Positions 33,837-42,715 of a stretch of 64,000 nucleotides of DNA are shown one piece after another. The DNA is taken from the NCBI RefSeq assembly GCF_002102345.1, contig NZ_LQPP01000030.1, forward strand, positions 124,001-188,000. Reading direction: 5' to 3'. This stretch comes from Mycolicibacterium peregrinum. Its GTDB lineage: Bacteria > Actinomycetota > Actinomycetes > Mycobacteriales > Mycobacteriaceae. A program made the position numbers and the translations under genes. The first letter of the stretch is position 1. The number at the start of each line of letters is the position of its first letter. The notes below the pieces were generated by a model. It worked only from the letters and a program-made list of their open reading frames with translations, made no database searches and was not told the origin of the DNA.

Positions 33837-35497
33837 TGTTGGACGCGTTCGCCGAGATCCTGGAGCCCGCCGATGTGCAGGTGGGCAGGCGGCTGAGCAC
33901 GCTGGCGGAGGAGACCGATCCGCGGGTCGAACTCGCTCTGGCCCTTGCGGTGCGGGCGCTGCGCGGCGGCTCGGTTTGCGTGGACCTGCGTTCGGTGGCC
34001 GAGCAGTCCCAGCTGCCCGATCTGCCGTGGCCACCGGTCGACGAGTGGTTGGCGGCCGTGGCGGACAGCCCGCTGCTGGGCACTCCCCCGGTGCTGCGGT
34101 TGTTCGGAGACCTGCTGTATCTCGACCGGTACTGGCTGGAGGAGCAGCAGGTGTGCGACGACGTGCTGGGCCTGGTCGCCAGCAAGCCGGGTGGCCTGGC
34201 GCCCGACGTGGCGCGGTTGTTCCCACCGGGTTTCGAGGAGCAGCGGGCTGCGGCGAAGGTGGCGTTGTCGCAGGGGCTGACGGTGCTCACCGGCGGGCCG
34301 GGTACCGGCAAGACGACCACGGTCGCGCGGTTGTTGGCGCTTCTGGCCGAACAGGCCGCGTTGGCCGGCCGTCCGTCGCTGCGGATCGCGCTGGCCGCAC
34401 CGACCGGCAAGGCCGCGGCCCGTCTGCAGGAGGCGGTCCAGCTCGAGGTGAACCGGCTCGATGCGGTGGACCGCGAGCGGATTTCGGGCCTGCAGGCCAC
34501 CACGCTGCACCGGCTGTTGGGGTCACGCCCGGACACGTCGTCACGATTCCGCCACCATCGGGCAAATCGGTTGCCGCACGACGTGATCGTCGTCGACGAG
34601 ACGTCGATGGTGTCGCTGACCATGATGGCCCGGTTGTTGGAGGCGGTGCGGCCGCAAACCCGGCTGCTGCTGGTCGGCGACCCAGATCAGCTCGCCTCGG
34701 TGGAAGCCGGGGCGGTGTTGGCCGATCTGGTCGATGGGCTGGGATCACGTGGAGTCGCAGCGCTGCAAACCTCGCACCGGTTCGGTGAGTCGATCGGTGC
34801 GCTGGCCGCAGCAATCCGGGCCGGTGACGCCTCCGGCGCCGTCGAGGTGCTGGCGGCCGGCGGCGAGCATGTCGAGTGGGTCTCTACGGACACGACCGAA
34901 CGGCTGCGGGAAGTGCTTGTGCCACATGCCCTTGCCCTGCGCCAGGCGGCGATTCTCGGGGACGACGGTGCGGCACTGGAGATTCTCGACGAGCATCGGC
35001 TGTTGTGCGCGCACCGCCACGGTCCGTTCGGTGTCGCGCAGTGGAACCGCCAGGTGCAGCGGTGGCTGGCCGAGGCGACCGGGGAACCCACGTGGGCGTC
35101 GTGGTACGTGGGGCGCCCAATCCTGGTGACCGCCAACGATTATGGGCTCAAGCTGTACAACGGCGACACCGGTGTCACCGTGGCCACCCCGGACGGGCTG
35201 CGCGCCGTGGTCGGTGGAGCCGTCGGCGGGTCCGCGTCATTCGCCACCGGCCGGCTCACCGAGGTGGAGACCATGCACGCCATGACGATTCACAAGTCCC
35301 AGGGCAGCCAGGCCGACGAGGTGACCGTGCTGCTACCGCCGGAGGATTCCCGCTTGTTGACCAGGGAGTTGTTCTATACCGCTGTAACCCGGGCCAAGAC
35401 GCGAGTGCGCGTCGTGGGGTCCGAAGCGGAAATCCGCGCGGCTATCGCCCGGCAGGCAGTCCGTGCGACCGGCCTGCGAAAGCGGCTGAAGCTCTAA
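33836..35497 (+). CDS. recD: Exodeoxyribonuclease V alpha subunit RecD
   Basis: 553 residues from the ATG at 33836 (AGGGAG 7 bases upstream; GTG at 33833 possible). SF1B 5'-3' helicase: Walker A TGGPGTGKTTTVARL, motif Ia APTGKAAARLQEAV, Walker B VVDETSMVSL, GDPDQLASVEAG, and motif V/VI MTIHKSQGSQADEVTVLLP. The short N-terminal domain contacts RecC. Last gene of the recCBD operon. Its stop overlaps the stop of a convergent small membrane protein. Confidence 0.95.
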   Translation: MLDAFAEILEPADVQVGRRLSTLAEETDPRVELALALAVRALRGGSVCVDLRSVAEQSQLPDLPWPPVDEWLAAVADSPLLGTPPVLRLFGDLLYLDRYWLEEQQVCDDVLGLVASKPGGLAPDVARLFPPGFEEQRAAAKVALSQGLTVLTGGPGTGKTTTVARLLALLAEQAALAGRPSLRIALAAPTGKAAARLQEAVQLEVNRLDAVDRERISGLQATTLHRLLGSRPDTSSRFRHHRANRLPHDVIVVDETSMVSLTMMARLLEAVRPQTRLLLVGDPDQLASVEAGAVLADLVDGLGSRGVAALQTSHRFGESIGALAAAIRAGDASGAVEVLAAGGEHVEWVSTDTTERLREVLVPHALALRQAAILGDDGAALEILDEHRLLCAHRHGPFGVAQWNRQVQRWLAEATGEPTWASWYVGRPILVTANDYGLKLYNGDTGVTVATPDGLRAVVGGAVGGSASFATGRLTEVETMHAMTIHKSQGSQADEVTVLLPPEDSRLLTRELFYTAVTRAKTRVRVVGSEAEIRAAIARQAVRATGLRKRLKL

Positions 35498-35643
35498 ACG
35501 GCACGTCCGGCGAAAAACGCGCCGGAAACAAGACCGATCACGAGTGCCAGGGTGGGAAGACCCATTGCCACTGCCACTACGACGCCGGCGACGCAACCGA
35601 TGCCGAGCACCAGCAGAAGTACACCAACAAATGCTCCAAACAT
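35494..35643 (-). CDS. Small membrane protein, 49 residues
   Basis: 49 residues, almost entirely two hydrophobic helices (FVGVLLLVLGIGCVAGVVVA and LALVIGLVSGAFFAG). ATG at 35643 follows AAAGGGC at a good distance, supporting translation. The stop TAG shares three bases with the recD stop on the other strand. No recognised family. Confidence 0.65.
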   Translation of the reverse strand: MFGAFVGVLLLVLGIGCVAGVVVAVAMGLPTLALVIGLVSGAFFAGRAV

Positions 35644-35803
35644 GGAACGCCCTTTCCTATGACAGCGCTCACAATGTACATCGTCCGTGGGCTGAATCAC
35701 ATACAGATGACGCACCAATTTGGTTAACGATTTCGCGGCAAAATGTATAGCTGAGCTTGGTATATGCCTTGTTCAGCGCACGTCGGCGAACTCGGACGCG
35801 GCG

Positions 35804-36250
35804 CTATCCCGCACCCGACACGCTCAGCGCCCAGAACGCCAGCAGGTTGAGGGCCACCAGGCTCAGCAACGAGATCGCGAACGCGCGTCCCCACCAGCGT
35901 CTGGGGGCCGCGAACGGCAACACCAGCGCCCAGAACAGGCTCACGGGCACCGCGAGCAGAACGCCGAAGACGATGCCGTAACCGTGCGGATCGGTGGCCG
36001 GATTCGTGTCGAAGGCCGAACTCAGCACCACATAAACGATCAACGCCCAGAACGCCACGGCACAGCCGCCGATGACTGCTGCGAAGCACCGGACAGTCAG
36101 CACGACTTGGGATTGCTGACCTCCGGGCGAGGGCGGGGGAAGGTAGGCCTGGGGCGCGTACACCTGGGGCCCGTACCGGTCGACCCACTCGTGCGGGTAT
36201 TCCTCTGGCGGTGTCTGCTCCACAGCAACCCCCCGGTTCGGCGTCCTCAC
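35804..36250 (-). CDS. Hypothetical membrane protein
   Basis: 148 residues from the GTG at 36250; a second GTG at 36223 with GGGGG before it is perhaps the better start. A Pro-rich, Tyr-rich cytoplasmic segment (YGPQVYAPQAYLPPP) is followed by three hydrophobic helices (about 60-85, 93-113, 120-143). Typical of small actinobacterial membrane proteins of unknown role. It is 46 bp downstream of the secreted hydrolase. Confidence 0.65.
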   Translation of the reverse strand: MRTPNRGVAVEQTPPEEYPHEWVDRYGPQVYAPQAYLPPPSPGGQQSQVVLTVRCFAAVIGGCAVAFWALIVYVVLSSAFDTNPATDPHGYGIVFGVLLAVPVSLFWALVLPFAAPRRWWGRAFAISLLSLVALNLLAFWALSVSGAG

Positions 36251-36296
36251 CAGGATAAAGGCGCAGCAGTGGAGCCGCAGGCACCGATTTCTGCGG

Positions 36297-38036
36297 TCAG
36301 ACCGTCACCGGCACCGACTGTCCGGCCAACGGTTCGTACACCGCGTATTGGAACAGCGCATCGAGGAGCGGTCCCACCAACCCGTCCCACGGCGTCGCCT
36401 GCACCGGTTCGGTCGAGGTGAAGGGCAGCACCACCGCGGTGGCGGTGCCCGACGGGGTGGGGATCTCGATGCTTTCCTGCGGCGCACCGTGCACGCCATT
36501 GCCGGTGCCGTCGTACATGTCGTTGATCCAGCCGGCCGAAATCACCTTGACCGCATCGACATTCTGCGGCTGCGAGAATCCGGCGATCAGGTACTCGGCG
36601 AATTGCAGGATCGGGTTGGCGCCCTGCAGTCCGTCGATGTGCCGCCCGCCGACCAGCATCACGCCGTTGAACTTTCCGGGCCGGGCGGTCTGCAGTTCCT
36701 GGCCGACCGTACCGTTGCGATTCCACACATACGGCTCGGACGAGATGAGCAGCACCGGACGGTAATTGGCGCCCTTCAGCCGATCCAGCGCCTCGGGCAT
36801 GTCGCCGTGGGTGTCGACGGCGTCGAACAAAACCACCCCGGCCAGGTCGTCGACGGCGCCGTTGTCGACCATGCGTCCGGCGGCACCCGTAACCAGCATT
36901 CCGCCCAGGGAATGGCCGACCAGGACGAACTCGGACGGCAGCGTGACGGGGTGGCCGGCCGCGGCGCTGGCGCTCGCGGTCAGCTCGGGCCGGTCATCGA
37001 CGAACAGGTCCGCCACCGACTGTTGCATCGGCTCGCCGCCGATCCATTCACCGTTCGGGTCGAACAGGTTTGACGAGAGCGTGGGGACGACGACGATGCT
37101 GTTGGTTTTTTCCGCCAGGTAGGCCGCGGTGTAGCTGTACATCGGGCCGGTGGCCATGAATCCGTGCTGCAGGTAGATGACGCCGGTGGCGGAGTCCGGG
37201 TCTTCGGGGAAGTACCAGTCGGCGCGGACGGTCTGGTTGGTGCCCGGCATGTCCAATGTCGAGGAGCGGACGGTGACATTGCTGCCCGGCGGCAGCACCG
37301 GCGGGCCCGAGAACACCTGCAGCGCAGCGCCGACCACGTTGAACACCAGCGAGCCGACGATGTTGACCAGCGGCGGCGCCGGCCGCGACGCGGTGAGCGG
37401 GGTGGCGATGGCGGCGATGGGCTTGACGATCTGGCGGTCTTGGGCCGCAACCGGGTTCGTGACCCGGTCGGCGATATCCGCGAGCAGGGCACGGCTCTGG
37501 GTCGTGACGCGGTCGACGGCCGTGCCGACGGCTTCGACGGGCGGCGCCTTCGCGTCGGCCGGTCGGGTGATGGCTTCGACCGCGTCGGCGATGTCGGGCA
37601 CCTTGTCGGCCATGGCGGTGCCGACGACAACGGACTCGGGGCGCTTCGCCGCCTCACGCCGAGTCGTCGCTTTGGGGCGCGGAAGCGATTGTGTAGTCCG
37701 CAGGTTCGGCTTCCGGTCGGCAAGATCGCTCAGCGCGGTGCGCGCGCGATCAGTGAGGTCGTCGATCAGGCCGCGCGCCTCGGAACGTGTCGTCGCATCC
37801 TTCGGCACGGAGAGCTTCGGGCGCTTCTCCGTGCGCGGACCGCGCGGGGAATCCGGGCCGCGCTGCTTCTTCGCCGGTCCAGAGTCCTTGGCGGACTGCG
37901 TGGTTGACTTCTCCCGGCCGGGATCGGCGTGGGCCGTCACGGCCGTTCCCGCGATCAGTCCCATCCAGAGGGCGACCAGAAGCACGCCCCATCCGATCGC
38001 CGCGACTGTATGAGTTGTCCGCCCCCGTGTGGTCAC
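36297..38036 (-). CDS. Secreted alpha/beta hydrolase with long basic linker (lipase/esterase-like)
   Basis: 579 residues. Signal peptide of about 37 residues (GWGVLLVALWMGLIAGT, probable cleavage after AHA) and a low-complexity Lys/Arg/Thr/Pro-rich linker to about residue 220. The hydrolase domain then has the oxyanion motif HGFMATGP at 291-298 and the elbow GHSLGG with S376; H near MLVGGRHIDG may complete the triad. The linker resembles the extension of PE-less mycobacterial hydrolases that interact with the envelope. Divergent from a TetR gene with a 12-bp palindrome between them. Confidence 0.8.
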   Translation of the reverse strand: MTTRGRTTHTVAAIGWGVLLVALWMGLIAGTAVTAHADPGREKSTTQSAKDSGPAKKQRGPDSPRGPRTEKRPKLSVPKDATTRSEARGLIDDLTDRARTALSDLADRKPNLRTTQSLPRPKATTRREAAKRPESVVVGTAMADKVPDIADAVEAITRPADAKAPPVEAVGTAVDRVTTQSRALLADIADRVTNPVAAQDRQIVKPIAAIATPLTASRPAPPLVNIVGSLVFNVVGAALQVFSGPPVLPPGSNVTVRSSTLDMPGTNQTVRADWYFPEDPDSATGVIYLQHGFMATGPMYSYTAAYLAEKTNSIVVVPTLSSNLFDPNGEWIGGEPMQQSVADLFVDDRPELTASASAAAGHPVTLPSEFVLVGHSLGGMLVTGAAGRMVDNGAVDDLAGVVLFDAVDTHGDMPEALDRLKGANYRPVLLISSEPYVWNRNGTVGQELQTARPGKFNGVMLVGGRHIDGLQGANPILQFAEYLIAGFSQPQNVDAVKVISAGWINDMYDGTGNGVHGAPQESIEIPTPSGTATAVVLPFTSTEPVQATPWDGLVGPLLDALFQYAVYEPLAGQSVPVTV

Positions 38037-38087
38037 GCAGGCACGCTAACCGCCCCCATCGGCCGTCCGCAGGAAAATGCACAAATC

Positions 38088-38099
38088 AACAACATTGTT
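38088..38099. promoter_or_regulatory. Palindrome between secreted hydrolase and TetR gene
   Basis: AACAA-CA-TTGTT, perfect 5-bp arms in the 130-bp gap between divergent genes. Plausible TetR operator, but short. Confidence 0.35.
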
Positions 38100-38166
38100 T
38101 CTTTACGGGGCGCTGTCGGCCTTCCGGCATACTGAAACCCCAAACGCCGCCGACCAGGACAGTCGA

Positions 38167-38823
38167 TTGTCAGCACCAGAACGCCGCCCCCGGGGTCGAC
38201 CCGTCGGTGGCGGCAACACCGCCGAGCAGGCGCGCGAGGTGTTGATGGACGTCGCCGAGCACCTTTTCGTCACCCGCGGATACCGGGCATCGACGATGGA
38301 GGTCATCGCCCACGAGGCCGGATATTCACGCACGGCGATCTACCGCCAGTTCACCAACCGCGACGAGCTGATCGCCGCCATGGTGCAGCGCACCACCCAG
38401 CGGCACATGGCGTCGATCATTCCCCGGATACCCGAGGATGCCGGACCCATCTATCTGTTGGTCGAGAGTCTGGTGATCGTCGCGACCGAACTCGTTTCGG
38501 ACCCACTGCTCAACACAATCGCCGACCAGACTCCCGAGGGCACGATCGCCTCACTGATCGCCACCGATTCCGAACTGACCGATCTGGTGACGACCACCAT
38601 CAAGGCCATGATCGCCGAGGACGCCGATCAGTTCCGCGCCGGTCTGGACCCACACGACCTGGCGCAGTTCATCATCGCGACCGCCCTCGGTTTCCTGGTG
38701 AAGACCGTCCCCGACATCACCGAGCCCGACGCCGCGCGACGCTACATCGAGACCTTCGTCCTGCCTGCCGTCGTGAAGAAACCGCCGCCGCCACAACGGG
38801 TGTTCCCCGCCGGATCGGGATAA
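38167..38823 (+). CDS. TetR-family transcriptional regulator
   Basis: 218 residues from a TTG at 38167 that has AGGA 8 bases upstream; the frame is open back to an ATG at 38077, which would cover the palindrome region. N-terminal helix-turn-helix: EHLFVTRGYRASTMEVIAHEAGYSRTAIYRQFTNRDELI. Likely represses itself and the divergent secreted hydrolase. Stop is 3 bp from the convergent beta-propeller gene stop. Confidence 0.85.
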   Translation: MSAPERRPRGRPVGGGNTAEQAREVLMDVAEHLFVTRGYRASTMEVIAHEAGYSRTAIYRQFTNRDELIAAMVQRTTQRHMASIIPRIPEDAGPIYLLVESLVIVATELVSDPLLNTIADQTPEGTIASLIATDSELTDLVTTTIKAMIAEDADQFRAGLDPHDLAQFIIATALGFLVKTVPDITEPDAARRYIETFVLPAVVKKPPPPQRVFPAGSG

Positions 38824-38826
38824 TCC

Positions 38827-40194
38827 TCACTCCGCCTGCAAGCCCACCAGTTCCGTCGAGCTTCTGGCGATCAGTGCGGTCCCGACCTGTTCCACAACGC
38901 CGCGCCTACCGGGTACCGGCATCCGCCACATATGTTGGCACGTGGTCAGATCGGTGGCGACGATGTCATCGCCAGACCCGTAATAGGCGGTGCTGACCAC
39001 GATGCGCCCATCGGATCCCACGTAGTGGGTGAAATCGACCTGGCAGCGGGTGCCGGGGTCACCGGAGTCCAGGCTCCACTGCTGCCAGGTCTCTTTGTCA
39101 GGGCCGTCCTCGCCCTGCCACACATACAGGTCACTGCCGACCACCCGGAACTTGGCCCGGCGGTAATCGACTGCGGCGCCGGGGAACTCGATGACCTGCC
39201 GGCCTTCACGGGAGTACACCCGCACCACCGACCGGTCGAGCACGATCGGGACGGTGGTGGCGTCCAACAGGTTGTAGCCTGTGAGCTCCTGTTGGGCCAG
39301 CAGCTCGCCGGACGCGTTGTAGAACAGCACCCCGGCCACGTCGTGCGCCTCGTATTGATAGGCGAATCCACCGGGATACACGGCCGCTCGTCGCAGCGTC
39401 GTGCCCGGCGGCGGTGTCGGGGTCAGCTCGGTGCCGTCGATCACCGAGAACACCCGGTAGGTCGGGTCTTCCGGCGTCGGGATCTGCGTCGCGAGGGTCA
39501 GCGGCGCGTCGTCGGCCACGGAGAGCTCCGGCACGGCCAACTGGCCGCTGCCCGGGACGAACCACGTGCGCTCACCGGTGGCCCCGATTCCGTAGACGCC
39601 CGTGCCCGGCACGGTGGCCACCAATCGGGTCTGTCCCAGCGGGTTTCCGATCGCTTCGGCGACGGGCTCGGTGCCGTAACCCTCGATGAGCAAGTCGGTT
39701 TCGCCGGAGTGGGTGATCCGCCCCTGCGCCAGGTCGAGCACCCATACCCGGCGCGGTTGGCCGTGGGTGGTGTCCGCGTCGGTCAGACATACCGCGGTCT
39801 GCTCGCCGTTGAGGTGACAGTTTCCGTCGAACCGGACGTGCAGGCCCTCCAACAGGATCGGGTCGAACAGCCTTGTGCCGGTGCGCAGGTCGATGCCGTA
39901 CACCCAGCCGCGATATCCGTCCCCGCAGGACAGGTCGCAGTCGGCGAGGAAGAACCCCCGATCACCGGCGCTGCCGAACGGCTTTCCCACCGGTATCTCG
40001 TCGGGCAGCCCGATGTCGGCCGGAGTCAGCCTCCAGGCCTGCGCCGGCGGCTTCTGCAGCGAGAAGCCGATCAGCTGCGGCGTCGGCGCGGGCGACTCTG
40101 GTTCTCGGCGTTGCACCCACCACACCGCCGCGACCACTGCCACCACGACCACGACTGCCGCGGCCGCCAGCGCAACAAGCAAGCCCCGCCGCAT
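38827..40194 (-). CDS. Membrane-anchored beta-propeller-like protein
   Basis: 455 residues from the ATG at 40194. One N-terminal transmembrane anchor (LLVALAAAAVVVVVAVVAAVWWV) precedes an extracytoplasmic domain built of repeated beta strands in PQQ/WD-like blades (YGIDLRTGTRLFDPILLEG; WVLDLAQGRITHSGETDLL; VVRVYSREGRQVIEF). Four to six Cys in the domain may form disulfides. No enzymatic motif seen. Third gene of the L,D-transpeptidase operon; a scaffold role in the wall is possible but unproven. Confidence 0.7.
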   Translation of the reverse strand: MRRGLLVALAAAAVVVVVAVVAAVWWVQRREPESPAPTPQLIGFSLQKPPAQAWRLTPADIGLPDEIPVGKPFGSAGDRGFFLADCDLSCGDGYRGWVYGIDLRTGTRLFDPILLEGLHVRFDGNCHLNGEQTAVCLTDADTTHGQPRRVWVLDLAQGRITHSGETDLLIEGYGTEPVAEAIGNPLGQTRLVATVPGTGVYGIGATGERTWFVPGSGQLAVPELSVADDAPLTLATQIPTPEDPTYRVFSVIDGTELTPTPPPGTTLRRAAVYPGGFAYQYEAHDVAGVLFYNASGELLAQQELTGYNLLDATTVPIVLDRSVVRVYSREGRQVIEFPGAAVDYRRAKFRVVGSDLYVWQGEDGPDKETWQQWSLDSGDPGTRCQVDFTHYVGSDGRIVVSTAYYGSGDDIVATDLTTCQHMWRMPVPGRRGVVEQVGTALIARSSTELVGLQAE

Positions 40195-40196
40195 CG

Positions 40197-40691
40197 CTAG
40201 AACACCCAGCTGCCCGAGGGCTGCACGACGAAGCCGTGGTTGACGATCGGGTCGATGCAGGCGACCCCGCCATCGGTCACCGCGCAGGTGGTGTTGACGG
40301 CGGTGAGCTTGTGACCGGGGGCCAGCCTCGGATATCCCGACGGCGGCGGACAGGCCCCGCGGCCGCGGTCGAAGGACGAACCGATCCCGTCGCACGACCC
40401 ATCCATCTCGCTCTGCGGCGCCTCGGCGGGCAGGCCGACGATGGTTCCGCTGCACCCCGGGACGACGTGGTCGTTGTGGTCTGGGCGGTAGTCCCACGTG
40501 CACGTCAGGGTCGGCGTGGTGAAACCGATCCTGGAGGCCTTGAGACCGTGCTGGACGTACGGCGCGGGATCGACCGCGGAGAACGCGTCGAGATCCGGAA
40601 AGCCGGGTGGTGCCGCCGCGGCGGTCGGTGCCGTCGCACCGGCGAGGAAGATGGCCGCCCAGAAGGCCGGCACCACGAATCCACGACGCAC
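40197..40691 (-). CDS. Secreted hypothetical protein
   Basis: 164 residues with a signal peptide (VVPAFWAAIFLAGATAPTAA, cleavage near AAA-APPG). The mature part has six Cys and no known domain. ATG at 40691 lies 45 bp after the transpeptidase stop, and the beta-propeller gene begins 2 bp after its stop, so it is part of the same operon. Confidence 0.72.
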   Translation of the reverse strand: MRRGFVVPAFWAAIFLAGATAPTAAAAPPGFPDLDAFSAVDPAPYVQHGLKASRIGFTTPTLTCTWDYRPDHNDHVVPGCSGTIVGLPAEAPQSEMDGSCDGIGSSFDRGRGACPPPSGYPRLAPGHKLTAVNTTCAVTDGGVACIDPIVNHGFVVQPSGSWVF

Positions 40692-40736
40692 GGTCCAATG
40701 CTAAGGGCCGTCCGCGGGCCTGCTCAGCGGCAAAAG

Positions 40737-41993
40737 TCAGTGCAGCGCGCTGCCCTTGACCCACTCGGCCCACGGCACGGTCCAGTCGCCGTTGTTGGTT
40801 GCCTTGAGCGGGTCGCCTCCGGTGTTGCGGATCTCGACAATGTCGCCGGGCACCGAGAAGTTGTAGAACCACTCGGCGTTCTCGCCGTTGAGGTTCAGGC
40901 AGCCGTGGCTCGTGTTCTGCTTGCCCTGCGCCCACACCGTCGCATTGAGCTGGTGCAGATAGATGCCGTCGATGCTGATGCGGGTGGCCCACGGGATGGT
41001 GGTCTTGTAGCCGAGCCGTGAATTGACGGGCAGGCCGTAGGTCGAGGAGTCCATGATCACCGGGTTGGCCTTGTCCATCACGGTGTAGATGCCGCGCGGG
41101 GTCCAGAAGCTCATCGTGGTGCCGCCGATGGTCTCGGTGCCGCCCATGCCCATCGAGGTCGGCATGGTGCGGACCAGCTTGCCGTTGTCGTAGACCCGGA
41201 CCTGCTTGTCGGTGTCGTCGGCGACGGTGACGTGTGAGGCGCCGATGGTGAAGGACACCTTCTCGTCCTGCGCGCCGTAGAGGTCGTCGCCGAGTTTGGC
41301 GCCGTAGATGCCGGCGTCGACGGTGACCTTGGTGCCCGGGGCGTAGTACTTCTCCGGACGCCAGTGCGCGGTCTGGTCGTCGATCCAGTTCCACGAGCCG
41401 ACGGCCTTGGGCTCGGTGACGACCTTCATCCGGTTCTCGGCCGTGGCCTTGTCCGTGATCGGTTCGTCGAAGCGGGCGACGATCACCATGCCGACGCCGT
41501 AGGTGGCACCGTCTTGCAAGGGGGCGTAATTGGTGCCGTTGAGGTAGACGCGGGCCTGGTAGCCGGGCGTGACTGTGGAGAACGTGGTCGTTTTACGGGT
41601 CGGCATGCCGCCGGGGCCGCGCGCGTCGACTTTGAGCGTGTAGGTGCGGCCGTAGCCGAGCGTGGTGGTGGGCTTCCACGTCCTGGCGTCGGGGGTGAGG
41701 ACGCCGGGGATCTCCTTGCCGGCGTCGTTGAGCATCGTCACGCGCGCCACGGTGCCGGTGTCGGCGGTGACCATGACCCGGGCCAGCGGGTCGACCTCGG
41801 CGTCGGGCTTGGGAACGATGGTCAGCCTGGCCGGCTCGGTGGGTGAGGGCTGCGGCGCACCCTGGGGTGCGGCCGCCAACGTCTGGCAGTGCTCGGCGCA
41901 GTCCGGCAGGGCCGAAACAACGACACCACCCGACACGGCCAACACAGCAAGTGCGACCGCCAGGTAGGCACGACGAACAGACGTCAACTTCAC
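40737..41993 (-). CDS. L,D-transpeptidase (YkuD domain, mycobacterial Ldt)
   Basis: 418 residues: an N-terminal signal/anchor (LAVALAVLAVSGGVVVSAL), two Ig-like BIg domains (about 55-250) and a C-terminal YkuD catalytic domain. The active site is YLHQLNATVWAQGKQNTSHGCLNL with H347, H363 and catalytic C365. It forms 3-3 crosslinks in peptidoglycan. It lacks a clear lipobox (LPDC). I recall an Ldt gene near recD in M. smegmatis (LdtF), but the assignment is not checked. First gene of an operon with a secreted protein and a propeller protein. Confidence 0.9.
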   Translation of the reverse strand: MKLTSVRRAYLAVALAVLAVSGGVVVSALPDCAEHCQTLAAAPQGAPQPSPTEPARLTIVPKPDAEVDPLARVMVTADTGTVARVTMLNDAGKEIPGVLTPDARTWKPTTTLGYGRTYTLKVDARGPGGMPTRKTTTFSTVTPGYQARVYLNGTNYAPLQDGATYGVGMVIVARFDEPITDKATAENRMKVVTEPKAVGSWNWIDDQTAHWRPEKYYAPGTKVTVDAGIYGAKLGDDLYGAQDEKVSFTIGASHVTVADDTDKQVRVYDNGKLVRTMPTSMGMGGTETIGGTTMSFWTPRGIYTVMDKANPVIMDSSTYGLPVNSRLGYKTTIPWATRISIDGIYLHQLNATVWAQGKQNTSHGCLNLNGENAEWFYNFSVPGDIVEIRNTGGDPLKATNNGDWTVPWAEWVKGSALH

Positions 41994-42014
41994 TCCAATG
42001 TGGTTCGGCGAGGG

Positions 42015-42038
42015 CCTGATTGATCAGGGCATGATCAG
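42015..42038. promoter_or_regulatory. Palindrome and 11-bp direct repeat upstream of Ldt gene
   Basis: CCTGAT-TG-ATCAGG is a perfect 14-bp palindrome (42015-42028). TGATCAG occurs at 42021-42027 and again at 42032-42038, 11 bp apart. The block is 22-45 bp upstream of the transpeptidase start. Confidence 0.4.
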
Positions 42039-42118
42039 TGTCTCAATGGTAGCCGGGACCGCTTCAGCGCGAGCACAAGGCCCAGGGGATGTGGGCGAGT
42101 CGTGACAGTGTCGTTGCG

Positions 42119-42652
42119 TCAGCCGACGCCACGCTCGAGGTACTCCATGGCCGCGCCGGGTTCCTCGGCGACGAACACCAGCTCGTCCAGCGGCACGGGC
42201 AGGAACCCGTCCTGCTCCATCCGGCGCAACTGGATCATCAGGCCGTCGTAGAAGCCGGCGGTGTTCAGCAGCACGACGGGCTTGTCGTGGCGCCGGTGCT
42301 TGCGCAGTTCCAGGATCTCGGTGGCCTCGTCGAGGGTGCCCAGCCCACCGGCCATCACCACCAGTGCGTCGGAGCGCTCCAGCAGCATTGCCTTGCGTTC
42401 GGAGAGATCGGCGGTGATCACCATCTCGTCGGCGCCCGTCCTGGCCTGCTGGCGCAGGAACTCGACCGAGATCCCGACCAACCGGCCGCCGCCGGCCTGA
42501 ACTCCGTCGGCCACGACCTTCATCAAACCCTTGTCGGACCCGCCCCACACCAGCGTGTGGCCGCCCTTGCCGAGCAGTTCGGCGAAGGTGCGCGCCGGTT
42601 CGGTGTAGCGCTCATCGAGGTCGGCGGCGGACAGGAAGACACAGATGTTCAT
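42119..42652 (-). CDS. LOG-family nucleotide phosphoribohydrolase
   Basis: 177 residues of the Lonely-guy (TIGR00730) family, cytokinin riboside 5'-monophosphate phosphoribohydrolases. Motifs: LVWGGSDKGLM near residue 34 and the catalytic AGGLGTLDEATEILELRKH (the family form is PGGxGTxxE, here with Ala for Pro). The enzyme hydrolyses the N-glycosidic bond of nucleoside monophosphates. In M. tuberculosis Rv1205 is a known member. Divergent from the SEC-C protein gene. Confidence 0.88.
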   Translation of the reverse strand: MNICVFLSAADLDERYTEPARTFAELLGKGGHTLVWGGSDKGLMKVVADGVQAGGGRLVGISVEFLRQQARTGADEMVITADLSERKAMLLERSDALVVMAGGLGTLDEATEILELRKHRRHDKPVVLLNTAGFYDGLMIQLRRMEQDGFLPVPLDELVFVAEEPGAAMEYLERGVG

Positions 42653-42715
42653 CGGGCACTTTCGGCGGCAGGTTGGGGCGGACGGATGTCTCTACCGTGG
42701 CATAGCGTGGCCGCC

